DNA of 64,000 nt from assembly GCA_017609645.1 (NCBI GenBank), contig JAFCDQ010000001.1, positions 186,001 through 250,000 of the forward strand, written 5' to 3'. The notes beneath the pieces were generated by a model. That model had not been told where the DNA came from. It saw only the letters and a list, made by a program, of their open reading frames with translations, and searched no databases. Shown here in pieces: positions 18,123-26,000 of the stretch. The translations under genes were made by a program, and so were the position numbers. Position 1 is the stretch's first letter. Each line of letters opens with the position of its first letter. Origin of the DNA: Candidatus Woesearchaeota archaeon. GTDB lineage: Archaea; Nanobdellota; Nanobdellia; Woesearchaeales; ARS49.

Positions 18123-18431
18123 TTACCTGGAGGTGATTGTTTCAGGAGCAAAGCCATACTCAATCAACAAAGCTTTAATCTTGTTTTTATGATCGCCCTG
18201 CAATTCAATCTTTCCTCGTTTTGCAGTGCCACCGCAAGCAAGCTTTGCCTTCAAAGTTTTGACCAACTGATTCAAGTTAATCTCTTTACTATCGATGCCT
18301 TTAATGATAGTATACAATTTACCAAACTTCCTTTTCTCAATGCTAACTGTGATTTTTGTAGATTCTTTCGCGATACTTTCACAAACGCACAAATCCTTTG
18401 GAAGCCCACATGTATTGCATATTTCAGTCAT
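18123..18431 (-). CDS. Translation initiation factor aIF1 (SUI1)
   Basis: 102 aa. N-terminal zinc-like CNTCGLPKDLCVCE, then the SUI1 fold with GKLYTIIKGID and the diagnostic LACGGTAKRGKIELQGDH. Controls start-codon selection on the small subunit. Overlaps L29 by 4 nt. Its C-terminus looks normal, so it has not been fused to the Rpp29 remnant that follows in frame. Confidence 0.95.
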   Translation of the reverse strand: MTEICNTCGLPKDLCVCESIAKESTKITVSIEKRKFGKLYTIIKGIDSKEINLNQLVKTLKAKLACGGTAKRGKIELQGDHKNKIKALLIEYGFAPETITSR

Positions 18432-18631
18432 GCTTTTTTCTTTACCTCCTTCTCAGCAAGAATAGTCATTATCCTTGCTATGGTTCTTTTCATAGCACTA
18501 ATCTTTCCAGGACTTTTTGGAATAGTGCCAGCGGAGATCATAGCCATCTCTTTCATAAGTTCCTTTCTTAATTCGGCTTTCTTTTTATTCAAATCTTCAA
18601 CATTAAATGAGCGCAATTCTTTTGTCTTCAT
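18428..18631 (-). CDS. rpl29: Large-subunit ribosomal protein uL29
   Basis: 67 aa two-helix protein at the exit tunnel: KTKELRSFNVEDLNKK, then RKELMKEMAMISAG and the ARIMTILAEKE end. Overlaps S3 by 4 nt. Confidence 0.93.
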   Translation of the reverse strand: MKTKELRSFNVEDLNKKKAELRKELMKEMAMISAGTIPKSPGKISAMKRTIARIMTILAEKEVKKKA

Positions 18632-19347
18632 TTTTCAGATTTTTCCTCAACTTTTTCTTCAATTTTTTCCTTGACTTCTTTTTTTTCTTTTTTCTTTTTT
18701 GTTTTTACTTTTTCTTCTTTCTCTTTCAATTCTACAATCTCTTCAATAATCTCATTTTTTCTCACTTTCACATCATCAGGAAGTTTCAACGTCGGAGGCA
18801 TAATGGAAACCTTAATACCCACAGTTCCAGTCTTTAGATTTGCAGAACTCGTAAATCTCAAAACACCATTACTAACTTCTCCAGACTTCTTCAAATATCC
18901 TTTATAAAATCTCCAACTTCTAGCTCTTTGACTAGGAACCTTGCCAGATATAATAATCTCAGCACCAAGAGCTCCAGCATTCATAACCTCCTGTAAAGTC
19001 TTATGACCAACACCCTTAAACTTCTGAAGGCCAAAACGCTCAAGAGTTGAAGCAATACGCTCAGCAACAATCTGCGCATCAAGATTAGGATTTTCAACCT
19101 CTTCAATTTCAATCTGAGGATTCTCCAAACCAAACTTATTCTTCAAAGTATTTGTAAGCTTTTTTATGTTCTCGCCTTTTCTACCAACAACCAAACCAGG
19201 CCGAGAAGCGGAAACAATAATTTTCTCACCAAGAGGAGTTCTTTGCAATTTTGTTGCACTATGACCCACATTTCTCAAAGTATTTGTAATATACTCCCTA
19301 ATTTGATACTCTTTCAATTTTTCCTTAACAAATTTTCTCTCAATCAT
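18628..19347 (-). CDS. rps3: Small-subunit ribosomal protein uS3 with charged C-terminal tail
   Basis: 239 aa. KH domain (RPGLVVGRKGENIKKL) and C-terminal S3 domain (GALGAEIIISGKVPSQRARSW, then TVGIKVSIMPP). The last about 40 residues are Lys/Glu repeats. uS3 lines the mRNA entry tunnel. A homologue of SFM1, the yeast methyltransferase that modifies this protein, is encoded at 63169-63714. Confidence 0.96.
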   Translation of the reverse strand: MIERKFVKEKLKEYQIREYITNTLRNVGHSATKLQRTPLGEKIIVSASRPGLVVGRKGENIKKLTNTLKNKFGLENPQIEIEEVENPNLDAQIVAERIASTLERFGLQKFKGVGHKTLQEVMNAGALGAEIIISGKVPSQRARSWRFYKGYLKKSGEVSNGVLRFTSSANLKTGTVGIKVSIMPPTLKLPDDVKVRKNEIIEEIVELKEKEEKVKTKKKKEKKEVKEKIEEKVEEKSEK

Positions 19348-19778
19348 TTTTTCTCCTCTAAAATTACCTCAATGTGAGTTCTTTTAGCTTTATTCTGCCG
19401 TCTTCCATAACGAATGGTCTTTGAACCTTTCTGAGCAGAAATATGCTTAATAAGCAAGTTTTTGATACTTAATCCTTTGAACTGCGCATTGGCTTCTGCT
19501 GATTTCAAAATATCAAGAATATGCTTACTCGCTTTAACCGGAAATCTTCCCGCAGCCATAGGGCCTTTTCTATGAGGCATTTCTTTAATATATCTTTTGT
19601 AAGGTACTGCAGCATCCAAAGAAATAACATCAGCAAGGAACTTTTTGGCGGTATTAATTTTTAATCCTCTAATTTTAGCGCAAATCTCCCTACTATGCTT
19701 ACTACTAATAGGCAAACCAGTTCCAACTGCCTTAGACATATTCTCTTTCAATTCTGAGCTATATTTGTATCCAGCCAT
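19344..19778 (-). CDS. rpl22: Large-subunit ribosomal protein uL22
   Basis: 144 aa. KYSSELKENMSKAVG start, then SKHSREICAKIRGL and the long beta-hairpin region HRKGPMAAGRFPVKA that reaches the exit tunnel. Overlaps S3 by 4 nt. Confidence 0.95.
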   Translation of the reverse strand: MAGYKYSSELKENMSKAVGTGLPISSKHSREICAKIRGLKINTAKKFLADVISLDAAVPYKRYIKEMPHRKGPMAAGRFPVKASKHILDILKSAEANAQFKGLSIKNLLIKHISAQKGSKTIRYGRRQNKAKRTHIEVILEEKK

Positions 19779-19785
19779 TTTACTT

Positions 19786-20166
19786 TTATCTTACAGACAA
19801 GTGCTTACTTGATCTTGTAGCCCCAATACCTGGAGCGCTATGAGCAACTCTCTTTCTAGTAGGAGAAAATTCACCCAATCTTTTGCCGAGCATTTCAACA
19901 TTAATTTCGACAGGATTCCAGTCCTTGCCGCTATAAATAAGAATTTTTTTACCTACCATTTCAGGAATAACAATCCAATCACGACCATGAGTCTTTAAAG
20001 GCTTCTTAGCTGTTTGCAATCGCTTCAGGAAAATCTTTTGCTGCTCTGTTAAACCCCGCTTTAAACTTCTTCTAGACCGAGCTTTAGTAATATCCATAAA
20101 TTCAGTCAAACTCAAATTTTGCAATTCTTCCAAAGTTTTTCCTTTATATGTTAATACTTTTGCCAT
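19786..20166 (-). CDS. rps19: Small-subunit ribosomal protein uS19
   Basis: 126 aa. RSRRSLKRGLTEQQKIFLKR, then VIPEMVGKKILIYSGKDW and the C-terminal FSPTRKRVAHSAPGIGATRSS are characteristic of archaeal S19. Confidence 0.96.
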   Translation of the reverse strand: MAKVLTYKGKTLEELQNLSLTEFMDITKARSRRSLKRGLTEQQKIFLKRLQTAKKPLKTHGRDWIVIPEMVGKKILIYSGKDWNPVEINVEMLGKRLGEFSPTRKRVAHSAPGIGATRSSKHLSVR

Positions 20167-20168
20167 AT

Positions 20169-20876
20169 TTAGTTCCTCTTACCTGTTCTCTTAGGCCACA
20201 ACTTACCAACCTTTCTACCAGGAGGAGCAAACTTACTTGCGCCTTTTTGCTTTGCCTTTCTTGAAGTTCTCTTATTACCAAATGGATGGTCAACAGCGTT
20301 CATAGCTGAAGCATTTGTTAAAGGATATAATTTATTCCTTGCCTTACGAGCGTAATGTTTTCTGCCTGCTTTAAGAAAAGGTTTTTCAGGACGGCCGCCA
20401 CCCGCAACAACACCAATAGAAGCGTTACATTTCAAATTAATTAATTTCCTCGTCTTAGAAGGCAGTATAACAGTAGCATGCTTTTCAGTTTTTGAAACAA
20501 CCTTTGCACTAGTTCCTGAAGTCCTGCAAAACTTGCCACCATCTCCAGGAATAGACTCAATATTAAAAATTTCAGTACCTTCAGGAATATCATTTAATGA
20601 AAGAACATTGCCTGCTTTAACATCTTTGCCGCCTAAATTAATAGTGTCGCCAACTTTCAAACCTTCAGGTGCAATCATAAAACTTCTGAAACCATCCTCA
20701 AATTCAATAGCAGCTAATGGACAAAGATGACCTCGAGATTTAGCAAAATCCCTAACAATGCCATTAACTTCATCGTCGAAAGAACGGTATTTAATATCTC
20801 CTAAATACTTAAAACTAGGAGCTCTATATCTAGGTCCGCCTTTTCCTCTAGCTTGCTGAATAATTCTCTTTCCCAT
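20169..20876 (-). CDS. rpl2: Large-subunit ribosomal protein uL2
   Basis: 235 aa, near the peptidyl transferase centre. GKRIIQQARGKGGPRYRAP start, then GGGRPEKPFLKAGRKHYARK and the conserved loop NAVDHPFGNKRTSRK. 2 nt before S19. Confidence 0.97.
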   Translation of the reverse strand: MGKRIIQQARGKGGPRYRAPSFKYLGDIKYRSFDDEVNGIVRDFAKSRGHLCPLAAIEFEDGFRSFMIAPEGLKVGDTINLGGKDVKAGNVLSLNDIPEGTEIFNIESIPGDGGKFCRTSGTSAKVVSKTEKHATVILPSKTRKLINLKCNASIGVVAGGGRPEKPFLKAGRKHYARKARNKLYPLTNASAMNAVDHPFGNKRTSRKAKQKGASKFAPPGRKVGKLWPKRTGKRN

Positions 20877-20878
20877 CT

Positions 20879-21136
20879 TTACATAATACCCATCTTTGTT
20901 GCAATATCAATAGCAGGAGTATCTGCAGAGAACTTAACATAAGCCCTCTTCACTCCTTTTGTAACAACAGTATTAACATTAATTACCTTAACTTCAAATA
21001 ATTCCTCAATAGCTTTTTTTATTTCTTGTTTTTTAGCTTTAAAATCAACGATAAAAACTAACTTATTCTCAGATTCCATCAACCTAATCGCTTTTTCAGT
21101 TGAGGACGGATGTTTTATTATAACGTGAGTCTGCAT
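20879..21136 (-). CDS. rpl23: Large-subunit ribosomal protein uL23
   Basis: 85 aa from the ATG at 21136 (QTHVIIKHPSSTEKAIRLME), 1 nt after the L4 stop; the frame extends to 21211 inside L4 and that part is not L23-like. Exit-tunnel protein that docks SRP, NAC and the translocon; NAC, SecY and Sec61-beta are also in this window. Confidence 0.95.
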   Translation of the reverse strand: MQTHVIIKHPSSTEKAIRLMESENKLVFIVDFKAKKQEIKKAIEELFEVKVINVNTVVTKGVKRAYVKFSADTPAIDIATKMGIM

Positions 21137-21137
21137 T

Positions 21138-21950
21138 TTAAACAAAAAGACCCTCCTTTTCAATTTTTTCAATAGCAGACTTGGTAAATAAAGTAAGCCT
21201 GCCTGGCACACCGCCAGGAGCTAATAAAACAGCATTAATATTTTTAATACAAGAAACATCTACGCCAGGAATGTTCTTAGCACATTTAACAATGGCAGAT
21301 TTCTCATCACCAGCGACAATAAGAATACTCTTTGCTTTCTTATACTTTCTACCTCTTAACTTACCCCTGCCTGCCCTAACTTTTTTTCTGGCGCCACGTT
21401 TTAATTCAGAATCAAAACCAAACTTTTTCAAACAATTAAGTACATCTTTAGTCTTATTTAATTTTTCAAAAGAATCATCAACAATAAAAGGAAACAACTC
21501 AGGAACTTTATGGCCTCTAGATTCAATAAATTCTTTCTTTATTGAAGCAGCTAATCCGCTTCTAATAGCTTTTCTTCTTTCTTTGTCATTAATCTTTAAT
21601 TCCCATTTTTTTTCAGCAGTAGGAGGAAAAGCTCTTCTACCGCCAACAGTTCCAGGAGCGAAAGCACCAACCCAATTAAACTGCATACCTCTCCGAGTCA
21701 TAATTTTTCTAGGAACTCTAGCAATACCTTTTCCATAACTTCCTCTATATTTTCTTCTTCTCTTACTTAATCTAGCACTATGACCTTTACCAGCACGAGG
21801 TGCGGCACCATAAGCTTGCCTTGAATGAGAATTAATTGCTTGAACAGCTCTTTTAAGCAAGTCAGGTCTAACCTCTTCTTGAAATTGTTTTGGAAGCTTA
21901 ACTTTGCCCAAATCTTTTTTCTCTATATTAATTAACTTAATTTCTTTCAT
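21138..21950 (-). CDS. rpl4: Large-subunit ribosomal protein uL4
   Basis: 270 aa. RQAYGAAPRAGKGHSARLSKRR and the tunnel loop RRKYRGSYGKGIARVPRK are diagnostic, as is GAFAPGTVGGRRAFPP. Overlaps L3 by 4 nt. In E. coli, L4 represses its own operon through the mRNA leader, which is relevant to the structured leader in front of L3. Confidence 0.96.
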   Translation of the reverse strand: MKEIKLINIEKKDLGKVKLPKQFQEEVRPDLLKRAVQAINSHSRQAYGAAPRAGKGHSARLSKRRRKYRGSYGKGIARVPRKIMTRRGMQFNWVGAFAPGTVGGRRAFPPTAEKKWELKINDKERRKAIRSGLAASIKKEFIESRGHKVPELFPFIVDDSFEKLNKTKDVLNCLKKFGFDSELKRGARKKVRAGRGKLRGRKYKKAKSILIVAGDEKSAIVKCAKNIPGVDVSCIKNINAVLLAPGGVPGRLTLFTKSAIEKIEKEGLFV

Positions 21951-22927
21951 TGCTTAGATTCCAAATTAATATGAGAAATAATTGGAGCCTCCTTAGTTAT
22001 TCTTTTACTAGGCCTTTTAGCATGAATTAATTTAATAAGTCTTTTTCTCGCACCGCCAATACTGCCTTTTAATAAAATAAATTCATTTTTTATTAAACCA
22101 TACTGCAAAAAACCACCTTTAGGATTGATTATCTTAGGATCATCGCTAATTTTTAGAATGTGTTTATTATACTCGCTTCTTTGATGATAACCAGTCTGAC
22201 CTGCGAAAGCAACACGCCAAAGCCTAGGACCATGCCAAGGACCAAGACTTCCTGGTCCACGTTTTGTTTTTTCACTCTTATGAAATCTTATCTTAACACC
22301 ATGTCTTTTAACAGGGCCTTGCAAACCATGGCCCTTAGTAACGGAAGAAATATCAACCTGCTGGCCTTCTTTGAAAAACTCACTAATCTTAATCTCTTTC
22401 CCTAGTAAAGATTCAGCAATCTTTAATTTATCCTCTATTTTTCCACCTAAAGCTAATTCAAAAAGTTCAGGTTTCTTTTTTCCAATGCTAGTTTTACTAG
22501 GTTGAGTCATAACCATAATACGGATTTCAACAGCATTTGAAAAATCAACAGGTTTTGGTGATTTTTTGGGAAGAGGAAAAGAACGAGAAAAATGTTTGTC
22601 AATTTTGGCCAGATTATCAACCCATTTTTGAGCAAAACAATCCAAGCCATAAGCACTTGCTTTTTTGAAACCTCTAATACCAATAACTTTCAGAGGAGGA
22701 CATTCAATAACAGTAACAGGAAAACTCAAATCCTTGTCCTTAGTAGGAGCAGTTTTTCTATTATCCTTAACAATAACATGAGTCATACCGACTTTGTAAC
22801 CAGCAAAACCAAGAGGAATAATCTCACTTAAATTAGGCCAACTTCTAACACGAGCATTCTGAGAATGGGCCCTTTTTCTAGGTCGATAACCCAATGAACT
22901 TTTTCTTGGACTATGTTTTTTTGGCAT
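21947..22927 (-). CDS. rpl3: Large-subunit ribosomal protein uL3, first gene of the long ribosomal operon
   Basis: 326 aa, archaeal/eukaryotic length. KHSPRKSSLGYRPRKRA start, GFAGYKVGMTHVIV, and the peptidyl-transferase loop GHGLQGPVKRHGVKIRFHK. Shine-Dalgarno GAGGAAG sits about 6 nt before the ATG. This is the 5' gene of about 25 genes read without a clear break down to 9159. Expression probably starts from the TATA box at 23051-23061, with a leader of about 100 nt. Confidence 0.97.
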   Translation of the reverse strand: MPKKHSPRKSSLGYRPRKRAHSQNARVRSWPNLSEIIPLGFAGYKVGMTHVIVKDNRKTAPTKDKDLSFPVTVIECPPLKVIGIRGFKKASAYGLDCFAQKWVDNLAKIDKHFSRSFPLPKKSPKPVDFSNAVEIRIMVMTQPSKTSIGKKKPELFELALGGKIEDKLKIAESLLGKEIKISEFFKEGQQVDISSVTKGHGLQGPVKRHGVKIRFHKSEKTKRGPGSLGPWHGPRLWRVAFAGQTGYHQRSEYNKHILKISDDPKIINPKGGFLQYGLIKNEFILLKGSIGGARKRLIKLIHAKRPSKRITKEAPIISHINLESKQ

Positions 22928-23032
22928 ATGTCTTCCTCAAAGCTAAAATGAGAAGAAACCATAGAATATCGTAGTGCAAAAAACCTCTGCACTGACGGTA
23001 CTGGAAGGATTTCCTCTCAGGCTAGTCAGTAC
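22928..23032 (-). promoter_or_regulatory. Structured mRNA leader of the L3 operon
   Basis: Predicted leader from the start site near 23031 to the L3 ATG. Fold 1 has hairpin GUACUG/CAGUAC (23032-23027 with 23003-22998, enclosing a small GGAA/UUCC stem) plus hairpin AGUGCA/UGCACU (22993-22988 with 22978-22973). Fold 2 pairs GUACUGAC (23032-23025) with GUCAGUGC (22996-22989), 8 bp with one G-U, and destroys both fold-1 hairpins. The G-U pair is only possible in the minus-strand transcript. This resembles a switchable ribosomal-protein leader; the ligand is unknown. Confidence 0.5.
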
Positions 23033-23050
23033 ACTCACAAATCAGGGGTT

Positions 23051-23061
23051 TATTTATAAAG
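23051..23061 (-). promoter_or_regulatory. TATA box of the L3 ribosomal operon
   Basis: CTTTATAAATA on the coding strand, centred near 23056. It predicts a start site near 23030 and hence a leader of about 100 nt, unlike the leaderless pattern of many other genes in the window. Confidence 0.65.
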
Positions 23062-23147
23062 ATTACTGTTTTGGGGTAGCGCCACTATTTTAAACAGAAA
23101 AGTTTATATACCATTTCTTAGTGGTTACTTTTGATGGAGGGAAAAAT

Positions 23148-25424
23148 ATGAAAAAAAGTTTAACAATAATTTTGCTAATCTTACTAAGCTTCTCAGCAGC
23201 AGCTCAAAATTTCGATATAGATTTAAACAAAGGATGGAATTTTATGAAAGTAAATTCTGATATGATTAATTTCAGTGTTGAAGATTTTAAAGGAGATTGT
23301 AATATACAAAAAGTATTATTACTTGACCTTTTCTTGAAAAAGTTCTTAAACAAAGATTTTAGACTAAATGATGTTGGAAAAATATTAATAATAGCTGCCA
23401 AAGAAAAATGCACGTTAAGAAAAGAAGAACCATATATACTTCCTGAACCTCCAAGACGTCCACGCCAGCCAACTAGAGGACTATGTAAAGATTCTGATAA
23501 TGGATTAAACTATAATAGGGAAGGTTATGTCAAAATTCGCGGCAATCTGGATTATGGACACTATGGCAGAAAATATGATGTATGTTTAGATAACAATATG
23601 TTGGTTGAATACTACTGTCAATCAAAAAATGACCCTGGTTCAAAAACAAAAATTTGTGAAAAGGGCTGTAAAAAAGGAGCCTGTGTTACGCAACTTATAG
23701 AATGTCAAGATTCAGACAAGTGCATTACATTTACAAATCAAGAAAATATATATTATCAATTTCCTTTCAACAATGATAAATATAAAATAATTTATACTGA
23801 AAAAGAATTACTTTATTTAGGCAATATTTTCATTTTATCAACATGCACAGAAACTAATTTGAATTGTTTCACAAAAGTTTTCAATTATAAAGATGCAGAT
23901 GTTTTCAACAGGATTCTGTATTTTCAAGATATTGGAACAGGCGGAAATATAGAAGTTGTTTACAATGAAGAGGGGAAAGGAAATTTAATTGCAGGCGGTC
24001 ATACTTATACTTTTTTAGTAAGCAATTCCTCGTCAACTTATTTAAAATTTGATTTAAATGGCAATGGAGAAATAAATGAAACAGACTATGTTCTCATAGG
24101 AACAAAAGGAAAGCAATTAATTGATTTGAGATCTTATGAAGAAAAAAATTCTTTTTGCAATGATTCTGATGAGGGCAAAGATCCTTTTGCATTTGGAAAA
24201 GTGACTTGGCAAAGAGAAAATGGATTAGGCGGATGGGATAAAGACCATTGCAGTTCAATAGAACTAAATATATTGAATGAAAGATACTGCGAAGAGCTGC
24301 AAAGCAAAGAAACAAAAATAGTCTGCGAAAACGGCTGCAAAGATGGCGCATGTATTTCTTCTGACAGTATTTATGAAAAAGAATATCTTTCCTGCCAAGA
24401 TTCTGATGGAAATAACATATATGAATATGGTGTAATAAAATTCTTCACAGCAGATGGAACTGGCTATATAGAAAAAGAGCATTGCGCAAGCCCAGATTAT
24501 CTTAATGAAAGATACTGCGAAGGCACTAAACCAAAAATAAAAACAACATTCTGCCAAAATGGGTGTGAAACTGGTGCTTGTATTGAAGATGTACCCCCTA
24601 AATTAACTTGCACTGATTCTGATGAAGGAGAAAATTTTTATGAAAAAGGCACAACAACAGGAGTTGTAGCCTGGTGGGACGCAGTACAAGAAAATGTAAA
24701 ACAACATGAAGATTACTGCACAACAATCTGCCAAGGTTCTGTAGGAAGCGGCAAAAGTGAAGAAGGCCCTTGCTTACTAGAATTTTCTTGTCAAGAACAC
24801 TCAAAAAGACAAGATGGAAAAGTATATGCAGGTTTTACTGTGAAGAAATGTGAAAATGGATGCAAAGATGGAGTTTGTGTTCAAAAAAAAGAGTATACCT
24901 GCATTGATTCCGACGGTGGCAAAAACTTATTTGAAGCAGGAAGAGCGCAAGGCTCTGATGGCAATGGATCTTTTGATGCGTGCAATTATTGGACAGATGA
25001 CACAAAAGGCGTAATAAGTGAAGCAATTTGCACAGATACACAAACAACACACATTGATTTACGCTGTCCAGAAGAAAAACCATACTGCAACAGAGCAGTT
25101 TGCAGCGCTATTGCACCAGAATGCACAGACAGTGATGGCGGAATAAATATAAATGTTTTAGGAACTGCAATGAATCCAAAATTAGAAAAAGAATATCCTG
25201 CAACAGATTATTGTGAAAACATAAAAACAAGGAGACCTTGGAATGATTGCAAAGGAGCTGAGTGCGGCATAAGAGAATTTTTCTGTCATCCTACTAAGCC
25301 AGTATGGACATATCAAGATATCGCATGTCCACAAGGTTGTAAAGATGGAGTTTGTTTGCCAAATCCTGCTGCAGTAGTTTCAATTCAAAATAATGTCTCT
25401 GAGCTCGTTAATACTGTTAATTAA
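23148..25424 (+). CDS. Secreted cysteine-rich protein with repeated C-x-DSD modules
   Basis: About 758 aa. Start ATG 23148 with Shine-Dalgarno GGAGGG (23136-23141) and TATA box 23102-23110. A signal peptide (KKSLTIILLILLSFSAAAQ) leads a secreted chain. From residue about 120 it carries six or seven modules that each begin C-x-DSD-x-G-x-N and end in NGCKDGAC-like cysteine pairs, probably disulphide-stabilised. Between modules 2 and 3 a DLNGNGEINETDYVLIG segment looks like a dockerin/EF-hand-type calcium loop. Such modules recur in DPANN surface proteins; no enzymatic domain is visible. Possible role: adhesion or host contact (inference). Its last 45 nt overlap the end of the convergent HAD gene. 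Confidence 0.75.
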   Translation: MKKSLTIILLILLSFSAAAQNFDIDLNKGWNFMKVNSDMINFSVEDFKGDCNIQKVLLLDLFLKKFLNKDFRLNDVGKILIIAAKEKCTLRKEEPYILPEPPRRPRQPTRGLCKDSDNGLNYNREGYVKIRGNLDYGHYGRKYDVCLDNNMLVEYYCQSKNDPGSKTKICEKGCKKGACVTQLIECQDSDKCITFTNQENIYYQFPFNNDKYKIIYTEKELLYLGNIFILSTCTETNLNCFTKVFNYKDADVFNRILYFQDIGTGGNIEVVYNEEGKGNLIAGGHTYTFLVSNSSSTYLKFDLNGNGEINETDYVLIGTKGKQLIDLRSYEEKNSFCNDSDEGKDPFAFGKVTWQRENGLGGWDKDHCSSIELNILNERYCEELQSKETKIVCENGCKDGACISSDSIYEKEYLSCQDSDGNNIYEYGVIKFFTADGTGYIEKEHCASPDYLNERYCEGTKPKIKTTFCQNGCETGACIEDVPPKLTCTDSDEGENFYEKGTTTGVVAWWDAVQENVKQHEDYCTTICQGSVGSGKSEEGPCLLEFSCQEHSKRQDGKVYAGFTVKKCENGCKDGVCVQKKEYTCIDSDGGKNLFEAGRAQGSDGNGSFDACNYWTDDTKGVISEAICTDTQTTHIDLRCPEEKPYCNRAVCSAIAPECTDSDGGININVLGTAMNPKLEKEYPATDYCENIKTRRPWNDCKGAECGIREFFCHPTKPVWTYQDIACPQGCKDGVCLPNPAAVVSIQNNVSELVNTVN

Positions 25425-26000
25425 ATGATCTGGATTAGCTTGAGCTAATTTTTCTCTTAATTCATAACCTCCACACAATGCAGCTGTTTTCAAATTAGCA
25501 TGCTTGCCTGTATCAATATCATGAGCCATATCACCAACAAACATTGTTTCATTCGGCAAGAAATTACATTTTTTTATTAAATCAAATACATCATTTTTTT
25601 TATTATGAGAACTTCCTTTCATTTTAACAAAGAGGTCATGAATGCCGCAATGAGTTACTTCCTCTTCAAGTCTCTCTTGGTGATTAGAACTTAAAATAGC
25701 CATGCGAATACCTTTTTCTTTGAAAAGCGTAAGAACTTCTTTTACATTTTGGAATAACTCTGCAAAACCTAAAGAATAAATCGCTTCAGTAAATAATTTA
25801 TCTTGCACTTCTTTTTCTATCTTTAAACTATATTTCTTATAGAAATCCATATACGGCAAGATAAATTCCCGTTTATACTCGTCAAAAGACATTCTTTTAA
25901 TATTATGGAAGTCAAAAACCCTCATATTTGCTTCATAAACTCTTGAATGATCATCACATAAAGTGCCAGACCAATCAAAAATAATATTCTTAATTTTCAT
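25380..26000 (-). CDS. HAD-superfamily hydrolase-like protein with altered motif I
   Basis: About 206 aa from the ATG at 26000 (an ATG at 26018 is also in frame; both overlap the primase end). Motif I reads FDWSGTLCDD, so the usual second aspartate (DxD) is serine. Motif II (AILSSN), a lysine region (GSSHNKKND) and motif IV (FVGDMAHDID) are intact, with a helical cap of about 75 residues. HAD phosphatases use the second Asp as general acid/base, so activity may differ from phosphoglycolate-phosphatase relatives; phosphonatases have DxA here. Downstream of and coupled to the primase gene. Confidence 0.75.
   Translation of the reverse strand: MKIKNIIFDWSGTLCDDHSRVYEANMRVFDFHNIKRMSFDEYKREFILPYMDFYKKYSLKIEKEVQDKLFTEAIYSLGFAELFQNVKEVLTLFKEKGIRMAILSSNHQERLEEEVTHCGIHDLFVKMKGSSHNKKNDVFDLIKKCNFLPNETMFVGDMAHDIDTGKHANLKTAALCGGYELREKLAQANPDHLINSINELRDIILN

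Noticed and set aside
18123-18431. aIF1-Rpp29 fusion through stop-codon readthrough
   Set aside because: The frame is continuous across a single TAA, but aIF1 has a normal C-terminus and there is no recoding signal that I can recognise; treated as a remnant.
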